Assembly: GCA_009801085.1 (NCBI GenBank)
Contig: VNWV01000007.1
Location: 744,001 to 808,000, forward strand
Direction: 5' to 3'
DNA from: Lasiodiplodia sp. COLG20
Taxonomy: Eukaryota > Ascomycota > Dothideomycetes > Botryosphaeriales > Botryosphaeriaceae
Length of the DNA stretch: 64,000 bases
The position numbers and the translations under genes are program-made. The notes beneath the pieces were generated by a model, which saw only the letters and a list, made by a program, of their open reading frames with translations, did no database searches and was not told the origin of the DNA. This document shows, piece by piece, positions 46,709 to 57,272 of this stretch. The number at the start of each line of letters is the position of its first letter. Position 1 is the stretch's first letter.

Positions 46709-46789
46709 GAGAAGTTGAAGCTATTGTCCGGATGCCCTTGTCGGCATGGAAAGTGTACATTCATATCCGGACGACCGCTTCAACTGCCC
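46709..46789. repeat. Palindromic element copy at 46.7 kb
   Basis: The left arm GTTGAAGCTATTGTCCGGAT and the right arm ATATCCGGACGACCGCTTCA ending AACTGCCC give again about 81 bp. The centre differs from the other copies. No subterminal repeat follows. Confidence 0.75.
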
Positions 46790-47355
46790 GTCCTCTGTTG
46801 AAATAATGAACGAAGCAATATCGTACTCAGGGCGCTCTTTTTTTTTTTTTTTATCAGTCCGAGTGAAAGTTATCAAACTAATTCTAAGCCAAAGCGACAA
46901 GAAAAACTTGTTGGTTTCAAGTGTTCACGTTTAGTAGGTAGTACAAATGATTATCAAATAGTCCAAGCGTTGTGCATGGAAAAAGATGGCGTAATATAAC
47001 CAGGCAGACGAGAGGTCCGGCCCGGCCGGCTGCGTTGCCATACTTAGCAAAGCGGCCTCGTAAGGCTGAAGCTGGATCGCTACCTGTGCAGGCGCTGGTG
47101 ATGCAGAAAGGCACTTCCGCGGATGTGGCCGCGAAGTGGTTGCGGCCTCATGACAGATCGGGCGCGGGGCTTTGTTAGACCGCTGTCCTGTGCGCGTCAG
47201 CTGCCCGACCTCACAACCTCAAGCTGCCAAGCTGCAAGCGCGCCCGCCTCCACACCCCAGCTCCGATCGCTGGCCATCTGCGTCTTCGACCGACCTCTCC
47301 AAGCCTCTGCAGCTCCAGATACCCTCGAACCTCTCCATTTTCTCCATCTGCAACC
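46790..47355. other. V-ATPase subunit B promoter region
   Basis: A T-run at about 46840-46853 and the presumed promoter and leader of the V-ATPase gene. No gene is seen. Confidence 0.5.
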
Positions 47356-49274
47356 ATGGCGCCCGCCCCGGTCGATCCCCGCATGATGTCGGTCAAGCCT
47401 AGGATACGCTACAACACCATCGGCGGTGTCAACGGTCCATTGGTTATTCTCGAGAATGTCCGTTGTCATCATCTTATACTTTATCGGGAGCTTCAGCTCA
47501 TGCGTGGGAAACACAGGTCAAGTTCCCGAGGTACAACGAGATCGTCTCTCTGACGCTGCCGGATGGCACTGAGCGGTCTGGTCAGGTTCTGGAAGCTAGA
47601 GGTACGACACAAGCCCATGCGAAGGAAGAATTTTGGCTGATCTCTCGCGCCTACAGGCAACCGCGCCGTCGTCCAGGTATGCAGCTAGGACCTTCTCGTC
47701 AATCTGCATAGCTAACAAAGTGAAGGTCTTCGAGGGCACGTCTGGCATCGATGTCAAGAAGGTAGAAACGTCTTTTGGTTCCCCTGCAAGATATCGCAAC
47801 TGATAAGCGCAGACCAAAGTCGAGTTCTCCGGACACAGCTTGAAGCTCGGTGTCTCCGAGGACATGCTGGGTCGTATCTTCGATGGTTCGGGTCGCGCCA
47901 TCGACAAGGGCCCTAAGGTGCTGGCAGAGGACTACCTTGACATCAACGGCAGTCCCATCAACCCGTACTCTCGTGTATGTGCTTCCGTATCGGTGGTTCG
48001 CGAAGCGCGTCGCTGATCAGAAGAAAGGTCTACCCCGAAGAGATGATTTCGACCGGTATCTCCGCCATCGACACCATGAACTCGATTGCTCGTGGCCAGA
48101 AGATTCCCATTTTCTCCGCCGCCGGTCTTCCGCACAACGAAATCGCCGCGCAGATTTGCAGACAGGCTAGTTTGGTCAAGCCGACGAAGGGCATTCACGA
48201 TGACCACGAGGACAACTTCTCCATTGTTTTCGGTGCTATGGGTGTGAACTTGGAGACCAGCCGTTTCTTCACTCGTGACTTCGAGGAGAACGGCAGTATG
48301 GAGCGTGTCACGCTCTTCCTGAACTTGGCTAACGACCCTACGTACGTATCGTCCCGGGTATCACTGCGCGAATGCCGCTGACCGAAGACAGTATCGAGCG
48401 TATTATCACGCCTCGTCTGGCTCTTACCACCGCCGAGTACTACGCCTACCAGCTCGAGAAGCACGTCCTGGTCATCTTGACCGATCTCTCCTCATACTGT
48501 GATGCGCTGCGTGAGGTTTCGGCTGCCCGTGAAGAAGTGCCTGGTCGTCGTGGTTACCCTGGTTACATGTACACGGATTTGTCCACCATCTATGAGCGCG
48601 CTGGTCGTGTCGAGGGCAGGAACGGTTCCATCACCCAGATTCCTATTCTGACCATGCCCAACGATGGTTAGTGCACCGCAGCGTCGAACTTAAGCTCAGT
48701 ACTAACAACGCGCCTTCTAGATATCACTCACCCCATTCCCGATCTGACTGGCTACATCACCGAGGGTCAGATTTTCGTTGACCGTCAGCTAGACAACAAG
48801 GGTATCTACCCGCCGATCAACGTCCTGCCCTCCCTTTCGCGTCTCATGAAGTCTGCTATTGGCGAGAAGCGCACCCGCAAGGACCACGGTGATGTTTCCA
48901 ACCAGCTGTACGCTAAGTACGCCATTGGTCGTGATGCTGCGGCCATGAAGGCTGTCGTCGGTGAGGAAGCTCTGTCTTCTGAGGATAAGCTGTCCCTTGA
49001 GTTCCTTGACAAGTTCGAGAGAACTTTCATCGCTCAGTCGCCCTACGAGTCGCGTACCATTTTCGAGTCTCTCGATCTCGCCTGGTCGCTGCTCCGTATC
49101 TTCCCCAAGGATCTGCTCAACCGTATCCCTGCCAAGGTTCTTGACCAGTACTACCAGCGCCGCGCGGAGGAGAGGAAGCAGCGCCGTGGCAACAAGGACA
49201 CCAGGGATAACGAGGCTGAGGCCGAGGAGCCGCAGCAACAGCAGCAGCAGGAGGGCAACCTGGTTGATGTATAG
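47356..49274 (+). CDS. VMA2: V-type proton ATPase subunit B
   Basis: This is the non-catalytic nucleotide-binding subunit of the V1 sector that acidifies the vacuole. Eight exons are inferred: 47356-47457, 47517-47601, 47657-47676, 47726-47761, 47813-47974, 48028-48341, 48392-48666 and 48721-49274, giving 515 aa. Exon 3 is 20 nt and exon 4 is 36 nt. Diagnostic segments include [31 protein letters not shown] sequence, [28 protein letters not shown]-type core (here [11 protein letters not shown]) and [13 protein letters not shown]. The degenerate P-loop ([10 protein letters not shown]) is normal for subunit B. The C-terminal tail is a charged, Gln-rich extension that varies between fungi. The gene converges on ATP5. 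Confidence 0.97.
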
Positions 49275-49776
49275 ATACGGAAAACTGCAACTGCCAGGTG
49301 TGACCGCCAGCAAACAATTTGACGTGTAGATTACGGAGGGTTTATGCATTTCCTTTTCTTGTCTGACCAGAGCGGTGATTATCGCTTTAACGAATGTTGA
49401 TATTTGATAGAAGTTAACAAAACATGCATCATTGCATTTCACTCCTGGTGCAAACCCGTGCCCTGAATAGTATCATGAAGAGAAAACGTTGACGTCATTT
49501 ACCTATTGCTTTCCATATTTTGGCGGCGTTTAGATATGATCGCACTAATGGGACATCACGCATCCGAAACCGGTGAAAATTGAAAGCTCCAATTCTACGC
49601 TTCTGAACGGAGAAAAGGGATGCATTGCGGCAAACAAGATCTCTCAGCTACGTTCGGAACCTAGCTAAATAGGTATACAAGATGGGGTCGTCCTTTCTTA
49701 TATCTCTTCGATAATCGAGCCCATTTTGCGATATCGGAGAGCGGGGAAGTTAATGCGTGTGCAAGAGAGAAATTAT
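49275..49776. other. 3' flanks of convergent genes
   Basis: AT-rich sequence between the VMA2 and ATP5 stop codons. No gene is seen. Confidence 0.5.
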
Positions 49777-50797
49777 TTACAGCTGGTCGTTGAGGAGCTT
49801 GTTCATGCGGGCCAGCTTGGCAGAGACGCTGAGGTCGATGGTCCTGTCGCCGATCTCGACGATGAGACCGCCACGGATGTCGGGGTTAACCTACACAATT
49901 GAATCAGTCTCGAGTTGGTAGAGATGAGAGGGTTCAGTTGCGGGGCATCTACGCACCTTGGGGACGACCTTGAGCTTCTTGCCCTGGGCGTAGGGGGACT
50001 TGGAGACGGCGGCCTCGAGGCGGTTGAGGACCTTGTTGTCGAGCGGCTGCAAGCCCAAGTCAGCCATTGCATCTACTGGGATCACTCCCACATCGTTCAT
50101 CCGGATATGTGTACCTGAGCGCTGGTGACGCTGAGCTCGATCTCGCCGCGGTAAGCGCTCATGAGCTGAGCGAACTTCTCAGTGACGGGCTGGAGCACAC
50201 CGAGCCTGTTGTTCTCGGCGAGAGTCTCGAGGAAGTTCTTGACGACGCCCTCCTTGTCCGCGGTGCCGATGATCTTGGTGAGCTCGGCGACGATCTGCTT
50301 CTTGTCGGACTCGGTCAGGGTCGGGGCCGACAGGACCTCGGCGAGCTTCGCGTCCTTCTTGAAGACGTTGGCCAGGTTCTCGAGGGCCTTGGAGACGGGC
50401 TCGAGGGTGGAGGTCTTGGCGGCGGCGGTGTACTGTTGGTTTTGCGATGATGGCCCGTCAGCGAACTGCAATCTTCGTGCCCCTCTGCTCTACGCCGATG
50501 GTCGTGCCGCGATTTTCCTGCATTCCCTCAACCGCCTCCACCAGGCCAATTCGTGGCCGGTCCATCTCGGGGAGCGGCCAATTCCTCGCAATTGCTTCGG
50601 GTGGGGCGCGGGAGACGTACCAGAGCGCTGGCGTAGGTGCCATCAACGCCGTACAGGGCGACGGGCGGCTTGACGGACTTGGTGTCGGCAGCTTGGGCGT
50701 AGCTCCTCGTAGCGACGACGCGAGGAGCGACGGCAGGACGCGCGACGCGGGGAGCGGCGGTGCGCGCAGCGCGAGAAAGTGCCCGGGCGGAGAACAT
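49777..50797 (-). CDS. ATP5: Mitochondrial ATP synthase subunit 5 (OSCP)
   Basis: OSCP links the F1 head to the peripheral stalk of mitochondrial ATP synthase. Four exons on the minus strand are inferred, 50797-50621, 50432-50115, 50046-49957 and 49890-49777, giving 232 aa. All introns are phase 0. Residues 1-40 form an Arg/Ala/Ser-rich presequence (MFSARALSRAARTAAPRVAR). PPVALYGVDGTYASAL then splices to YTAAAKTSTLEPVSKALENL. The C-terminal signature is NPDIRGGLIVEIGDRTIDLS, ending in LARMNKLLNDQL, as in all OSCP/delta subunits. The frame is open a little further upstream, but this ATG gives the presequence directly. Confidence 0.95.
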
Positions 50798-51315
50798 GAT
50801 GGCGGACCTGCGGAGCGGAGATGGGGTCGGTTGGGGTTGGCGGTGGTTTGCTGCTGTTCGCAAGGGCTCCGATGGAGGTGCGAATGCCGGCGAAAAGGCT
50901 GATGACTTAGCATTGCCCGGCCTTGGCGTGCGGGCGCCAAAATGTCGCCCGGCTCAACCCGCACAACTCTGCATGCAACACCCACGACATGTCGCCCGCA
51001 GATGCATCATGTGATTGCGCTCGTGCTGCCGTCGTCCTGACCACAGCGCAATGGAGTCGCAGCACGTGAATTATTCAACGGCACCGTTTCCGCACCAGAA
51101 ATATTCACGGGACTTTATCAGCCTACTGCCATTGATGAGGCTTCTGGCACAATAGGCAAAATCAAAAGACTCGTATCATCATTAAACGTGTGCTAGGCAC
51201 GAGCGACAGCATAAGCAGCCGACCATCAGTTTACAGCTTTTACACCCTCCTGCGCCGATGTCTGCCATCACCCAAGCAACGGATCATCATCTCATCTAAC
51301 TTAGTTCCGGAACCT
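50798..51315. other. Intergenic, no gene seen
   Basis: Promoter of ATP5 and 3' flank of the dioxygenase gene. Confidence 0.5.
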
Positions 51316-52546
51316 CTATTTCTTCTCTTCGAACGGCGTCTCGTAAGGACGCTCTGCCTGAGGCGTAATGCGCGCAAGATGGCGTCGGTGGCCGTCATCC
51401 CAGTCCAGGATCGCGGTGTGAGTAGTGACACGGTTGTCCCAAACGACGACAGTGCCAGGCTCCCACTTGAGGCGAGCCTGGAAGTCGGCGCCAGCAGCAA
51501 CATGGTCGAAAAGGAACTTCAGCAACAGGTCGCTCTCCTCCTTCTTCAGGCCAACAATGCGACGCGTAAACTGTGCGTTCACGTAAAGAGCCTTCTCGCC
51601 CGTGACAGGGTGCGTCCGGACGAGAGGATGTTCGTGGGCAACAGGCGTGCGGCGAACGACACCACCACGAGCGGCGCTGGCCTCAGCTTGCTCAAAGCCA
51701 GAGTGAATGGCCTTGAGGCCGTGCAGCCTTTTCTGGAACTCAGGGGACAGACGGTTGTATGCTTCCACCATGCTTGCGAAGAGAGTGTCACCTCCAGCCT
51801 CGGGTCCATCCAAGACGTACAGGAAGGTCGTGCCGGGAGGCTGTGCCTCGAAGGTCACGTCAGAGTGCCAGGTGATGGAGTTCGTCCTCTCCTGGAAGAA
51901 GTCTCTGGCAGTGGTCTCGTCGGCACCGCGGTGCACAAGATGAATCTCCGGGTATCCCTCGGGGGCACCGCTCGAGACGTGGATGTGGTGCCTTCCAAAG
52001 TAGCCGCCGAAGTCCAATGCCTCCTGGATCGGCAAGTCGGCAAGGTCCTGGTCACGGAACGCTAACCTACTGTCAGCTCTCACGTCTGGATACATGGCGG
52101 TAGGATCTCTTACCGACTGCCTTCCTTTGAGCAACGAAGAGCGCCAGCTCATCTTTGCCCTTATCGGAAAGCTTGCTCAGTTGCACACCGGTGACTTCAG
52201 AACCAATCTTCGGTGCCAAGGGCCTGTGCTTGCCAGTGGCGAAGAGGTGTGGAAATGAAGGGTCAGCGTCTTTGCCGTGCTCGTAGTGCTCGAATGGCTC
52301 AAGAGGCGGATAGCTGTCGACGATTAGCAGACTTCACAAGCGCGTGCGTGCCGCTTACGTCTTGGGGCTCCATGTTGGCAGATAGTGGGGGTATTTGGCA
52401 GGCGCATGCTTCCCGCTCCCCTGCTCCTCGTTTTCTTTCTGGTACGACTTCGGGCCATAGTTGAAAGCGACCTTGTAGTCCAGCGGCCCCCGGACGGGAG
52501 CCGGAGGAAGTACTGGTTGTTGCTGTTCAACGGCGACAGGAGCCAT
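51316..52546 (-). CDS. JLP1: Alpha-ketoglutarate-dependent sulfonate/taurine dioxygenase (TauD/Jlp1 family)
   Basis: The enzyme uses Fe(II), oxygen and 2-oxoglutarate to hydroxylate sulfonates, releasing sulfite as a sulfur source. Three exons on the minus strand are inferred, 52546-52359, 52313-52114 and 52061-51316, giving 377 aa. The N-terminal segment PLDYKVAFNYGPKSYQK and RPLAPKIGSEVTGVQLSKL are typical of the fungal group. The metal motif is WHSDVTFE (H-x-D). The distal His and the 2-oxoglutarate Arg lie in VWDNRVTTHTAILDWDDGHR and the following ARITPQAERP. It diverges from an ACS-family transporter about 940 bp away. I see no perfect Cys3/MetR palindrome (ATGRYRYCAT) in the shared promoter. 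The exact substrate is not set by sequence; other organic sulfonates or sulfate esters are possible. Confidence 0.92.
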
Positions 52547-53484
52547 GCTGGAGATCTGCAGACGTGAGGTCAAGGTAAGCTTTTCCCGTCAATTCTCGAT
52601 GGGTTGGTGTCCAAAACCACGGGTCTCGGTGTGAGGGGCCTCTGCAGCTTAAGTATATGGCGCAGCCAAGGCATGGCAAGAGGGGCAACACCAATCGCCG
52701 ACCTCGATAAAAGAGCGGTGCTGCAGAAAGCGGGGTGGCTTTGGGCCTCTCATGAGATCCTTCGTTGTCGAAGCAATGATTTGAGGCAGGACCCAGCCGC
52801 TGCTTCCAATCAGGCGAATTTGCGATCGCACCATGCCGACGGGCTTTCCGTCATGAAGGCCTTTCGACTGGACGCGTGCGATATCGCCGTAACGAATGAG
52901 CTTATCCCCGGTCATGTATCATTCGCCTGGCGGGGGATGCCATGCATACCCGCGTTGCTGACTGTCCGATCATCTTGTCCTGCATGGCCGGTTTTGATGG
53001 TGCTGACTACTATAGATGAACCAATCAAGTACGCGAAGCAAGCCGCCAAACGCAATAGATTACCCGACAATCCTTTTCGGTATTATCGCGGTGGGGTATC
53101 CTTGTATCTGAAACCTTGTTCCAGGCTTGTGGTTGGTCGGCGTCGGACGCAGGGCGCTGCATACGCAGCGGATTCGTGGTGTTGCACGCCAGCAACTGGC
53201 CAAATCACGCAATTCGTTGGACCTTGCGCTGCTATCGCCTGAACATCCTCCCTAGTCGGGTCGCTCGAAACACAGATCGCCGAGTGCGCTCAAGCTCACC
53301 ATGGCCCATTCTTCTGACGTGCTCCGCGTTACGACGCACATTGGCTGGGGATACTTGGGCTGGAGCTCCCGCCCCGGCCTGCACATCCGCTTCCCGCCCG
53401 GCCTGCCTCCTTCTAGCCGCCTTCACCTTTCCTTTGTGTTCTTTTCTTTGGTCGGCCTCTCCCATATCTGCCGAACTCGCCATC
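52547..53484. other. Divergent promoter of the dioxygenase/transporter pair
   Basis: This is about 940 bp between outward-facing start codons. No gene, and no obvious binding-site cluster, is seen by eye. Confidence 0.5.
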
Positions 53485-55720
53485 ATGGGCTTCTCCAAGG
53501 CCAGGCGCCAGCACCGCCGCCAGCCTTCTTGGCTGCGGATTGCCACCACGAGCAACAGCCCGCACCTGGGCGGTCCAAGCGAACAATCGCCTTGGTCGTC
53601 GACGCAGTATACATTCGCTGCCGCTGAAGCGAGCGCCTTTGAGGACATGGCGTCGCCCAGCACGATCGACGAGATTGGCTACGCGAAGAAGAATGACTCT
53701 TGGATTGAGGAAGGCCCAGCAAATACGGTGAAATCCGACCCCACATTTGCTACTTCGGGACTGGACAAATATTATCGGCCTGTGGACGGCTACGAGGGCA
53801 TGCATCGGTACGATCCGGACTTTGAGTGGGAACCCGAAGAGGAAAGGCGGGTCGTGCGAAAGGTATGTTTCCCACTGCCCGGATCTGGGGTGGCGCCAAA
53901 AGATTGGCATCTTGCATGGCAGAGCAAGGTGCACTGAGCGTCAGCACATGTGTGCGTAAAGGTCGGAATACTCCATGGCGTGCTCTAGTCACTGTACTGG
54001 TTGTTGCTTTGGTTTGCTCTTGCTTTCAGGACCTGGCCTTCTGGTGCATCTTGCTTCGCAATGCAGGATGGAAGTATATTGAAGCGAAATGGATGAATAT
54101 TTCACGATCTGTCCCACTGATGTTTGCAGATCGACAAACGAATCTGCGCGTGGGTGTGTGTCATGTTTTTCGCGCTGCAACTGGACCGAGGGAACATTGC
54201 CCAAGCTCTCTCAGACAACATGCTCGACGATCTGGGCCTGTCGACCAACGACTACAACTACGGCCAAACCATCTTTTATGTCAGCTTCCTCCTCGCAGAG
54301 CTGCCCTCTCAGCTCGTCTCCAAATGGATGGGCCCAGACAACTGGATTCCCATCCAGATGGTCTCTTGGAGCTTCATAGCCAGCATGCAAGCCTTCATCA
54401 CCGGCCGCAAATCATTTTTCCTCACGCGTTGTCTCCTCGGCGCTCTCGAAGGCGGCTTCATTCCCGAGCAGGTTCTCTATCTCAGCTACTGGTACACCAG
54501 CTCCGAGATGCCAACCCGCCTCTCCTGGTTCTGGGTGTCCTCCAAAGCCACGGACATCTCCTCCGCCTTCATCGCCTACGTGCTGCTCCGCCTGCGCGGC
54601 TTCTTCGGCGTCGCCGGCTGGCAGTGGCTCTTCTTCCTCGAAGGCCTGCTCACCGGCGCCATCGGCATCTTCTCATGGTACTACCTGCCGTCCGGCCCGA
54701 CGCAGACGGCGAGCGTCTTCCGCGGCGAGGACGGCTGGTTCACGGCGCGGCAGGAGAAGATCATGGTCAACCGGGTGCTGCGCGACGACCCATCTAAGGG
54801 CGACATGCACAACCGGCAGCCCATTACGCCGGCCATGCTGTGGGAGTGCCTGGCCGACTGGCACATGTGGCCGCTGTACCTGCTGGGCCTGACGGCTTTC
54901 GTGCCGCAGTACCCCATGACGGCCTACCTTACGCTGCAACTGCGGAGCATCGGCTTCGACACGTTCGACACCAACCTGCTCGTCGTGCCGCCCATGTGCC
55001 TGTACGTCATCCAGCTGCTCTTTTGGACTTGGCTCTCCGAGAAGATCAATGAACGCTTCTTGCTGGCGACCGTGGGCCAGCTGTGGAGCTTCCCGCTTCT
55101 TCTTGGCTTGATTGCGTTGCCGTTGGCTGCGCCGGCGGGGCTGCGGTATATGCTCATTGCGCTTCTGGTCGGGTTCCCTTATGTACACGCGGTAAGTATC
55201 AACTTTTTGACTGGATTAGGGACAATGGCTGATTTCTTGACGCAGATCTTGGTGGCTATAACAAGCCGAAATGCAGGCACAGTCAGAACGCGGACCGTGG
55301 CATCGGCACTGTATAACATGTGCGTTCAAGCGGACAATATCATCGGATCAAACGTAAGTACAATGTCTTCTTTCCGTGCCCTTCACTTGGAGCGACGGAT
55401 GGAACATCTGGCTGACATTCTGACTTTAAGATTTACCGCGACGACGACAAGCCTCTATACCTCCACGGCAACAAGGTCCTGATATTCTTCTGCATCTTCA
55501 ATGTCCTACTCTTCGTGGGCACAAAATTCTTCTACGTGACCATTAACCGGTAAGCCACCCGAAAGTCTCCTGCCTTTCCTGCTGCGGTCAAGCTGATGAA
55601 GAATTTTGTAGTCGTCGTGAAGCGAAGTGGAATGCTATGAGCCACGACGAAAAAGAGATATATCTTGCCACCACTCGAGATAAGGGAAACAAGCGCCTGG
55701 ATTTTCGTTTTGCGCATTAA
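53485..55720 (+). CDS. MFS transporter, DAL5/ACS (allantoate-pantothenate-vitamin H) family
   Basis: Five exons are inferred, 53485-53862, 54130-55191, 55246-55353, 55431-55549 and 55612-55720, giving 591 aa. The first intron (267 nt) is unusually long for this window. After a 125-residue soluble N-terminus comes the first membrane segment with the family signature ALQLDRGNIAQALSDNM. About twelve membrane segments follow, including FFLTRCLLGALEGGFIPEQV and WQWLFFLEGLLTGAIGIFSW. The C-terminal cytoplasmic tail ends GNKRLDFRFAH, a tail seen in Liz1/Fen2-type pantothenate carriers. Known substrates in this family include allantoate, pantothenate, biotin, and, for yeast Soa1, sulfonates and inorganic sulfur. 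The divergent TauD neighbour favours a sulfonate, but this is inference. Confidence 0.9.
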
Positions 55721-57272
55721 GTACCTCTGCATATTTTCTTTGTAGGCAGCATCATCATCGAATTTGTTTTCCTTTGGCCAGGTATTTAAGATGAACGCCA
55801 GCGTCTTCGTGACTGTAGAGTTGTTATGTGATGCTAACACAGAAAGCAACTAACGAAGGGGCTTAGCAACATCTTGTCTGCGGGTATTCCACGTTACTTA
55901 CGCTCTCTCCCCTCCCGGCTTTTATTACGGGTGAGGTTGTTAGTAAAAAATGGCAATGATCTCGATACCAACTCAACTTCTGTTCAGACTCACGAGCCCT
56001 GCCCGGCTCTTATCAAATAGTGTCGCCACAACAAACAAATTTCACTTTCATGCTACACGGTTTTGTTTTCATACTGTGAGCATTGTGAATGGCAGCAGAG
56101 GAGAAAAGTAAGTTGCAACGACGGTTCCGGGCGGACCGCTACTGGTTCGGCTTCTTTTTCCCGGAGTCCCATATTCTCTCATCGCCGTATCTCCCTTTTC
56201 ACATGCGCAAATACTCCCCTCCTCCAGTCAACCGCAGCTCTTGCACCTCCCGGAGATCATCTCCCGCAGTTTGTATCCGTGCTCTCCACATATCACACCA
56301 CCAGCCTCGCCATATGGTCAGTGCTTTTCCATCGAACCCTCGAGGAAACCGCCTCCCGCGCGCTCGGAGCCTCGATTTCGAAAAAAAGAAAAAAAGAGTG
56401 CGGAATCTGGTTCCAAGCAGCCGGAAAACTCTTTTTCGGCCCTTAAGCTTCACAACACAAAGCAAAAGAGCGAAGAATTAGGAAAGAAAAGCCCGAAGGG
56501 GCTGTTGACTCCCAACGCTAGATAGCAATGCCCTTTCGAGATATCAAGAGGCGTCATCACATGGCAGCGGTCCGTTCGTCCGCGACGATCCGCTAACATC
56601 CGTGGTGTGGTTGGGCCTCTTTGACCTGACTTCAACACCTGACGCTACTCTATGTCACATGGGAAGGCTCAGAGCGTAATAGTCTCTACGCAATTCCGGA
56701 GAAGCCGCAAGCGCATGATTGTGGAGAAATTCAGTCAATCTTTAACAGGTTGCCTCATCGCTATTCCAACATCCAAGGGTCCGAAATAACAAGAATCGAG
56801 CCTCAAAAGTGTTTCTACAACTCAGGTTTTGAGTATTGTTTTGAATGGGACGCCTGCCTCCTTGCCGACCAGTTGGCTTGCTTTTGATCCATAATCCGTT
56901 ACCATCAACTTCATGAAACCGTGAAATGGAATATGCAGGATGTAAAAATAAATAAGAAAAGCGCCGCATTATGATATTCCCATTATCGTGGAAGGCCGTG
57001 TTCCCATACCACATCAGTCATGCGTCATGAACATCATCATCCTCTGCTATGAGTCGGAAATATGCAAACGAAAGTGAAGAACGCCATTGAACAAACGACA
57101 GGGTACCACCCGCAGTCTCGCAAAGCTCCACCGCTGTAAAATGCATAAATATGAAGCGAGGATTTGCCTTTGACTTGCGTTTTTTGGGCCATGTCCAAAC
57201 ACCAATCGATCAGCAGAATTAATACCAACTCAACTTGTAGTGCCAAACTCATCCTTCATTCTCCACGAAAAC
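55721..57272. other. Intergenic between convergent genes
   Basis: 3' flanks of the transporter and the 1087-aa gene. No coding sequence is supported. Confidence 0.5.
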
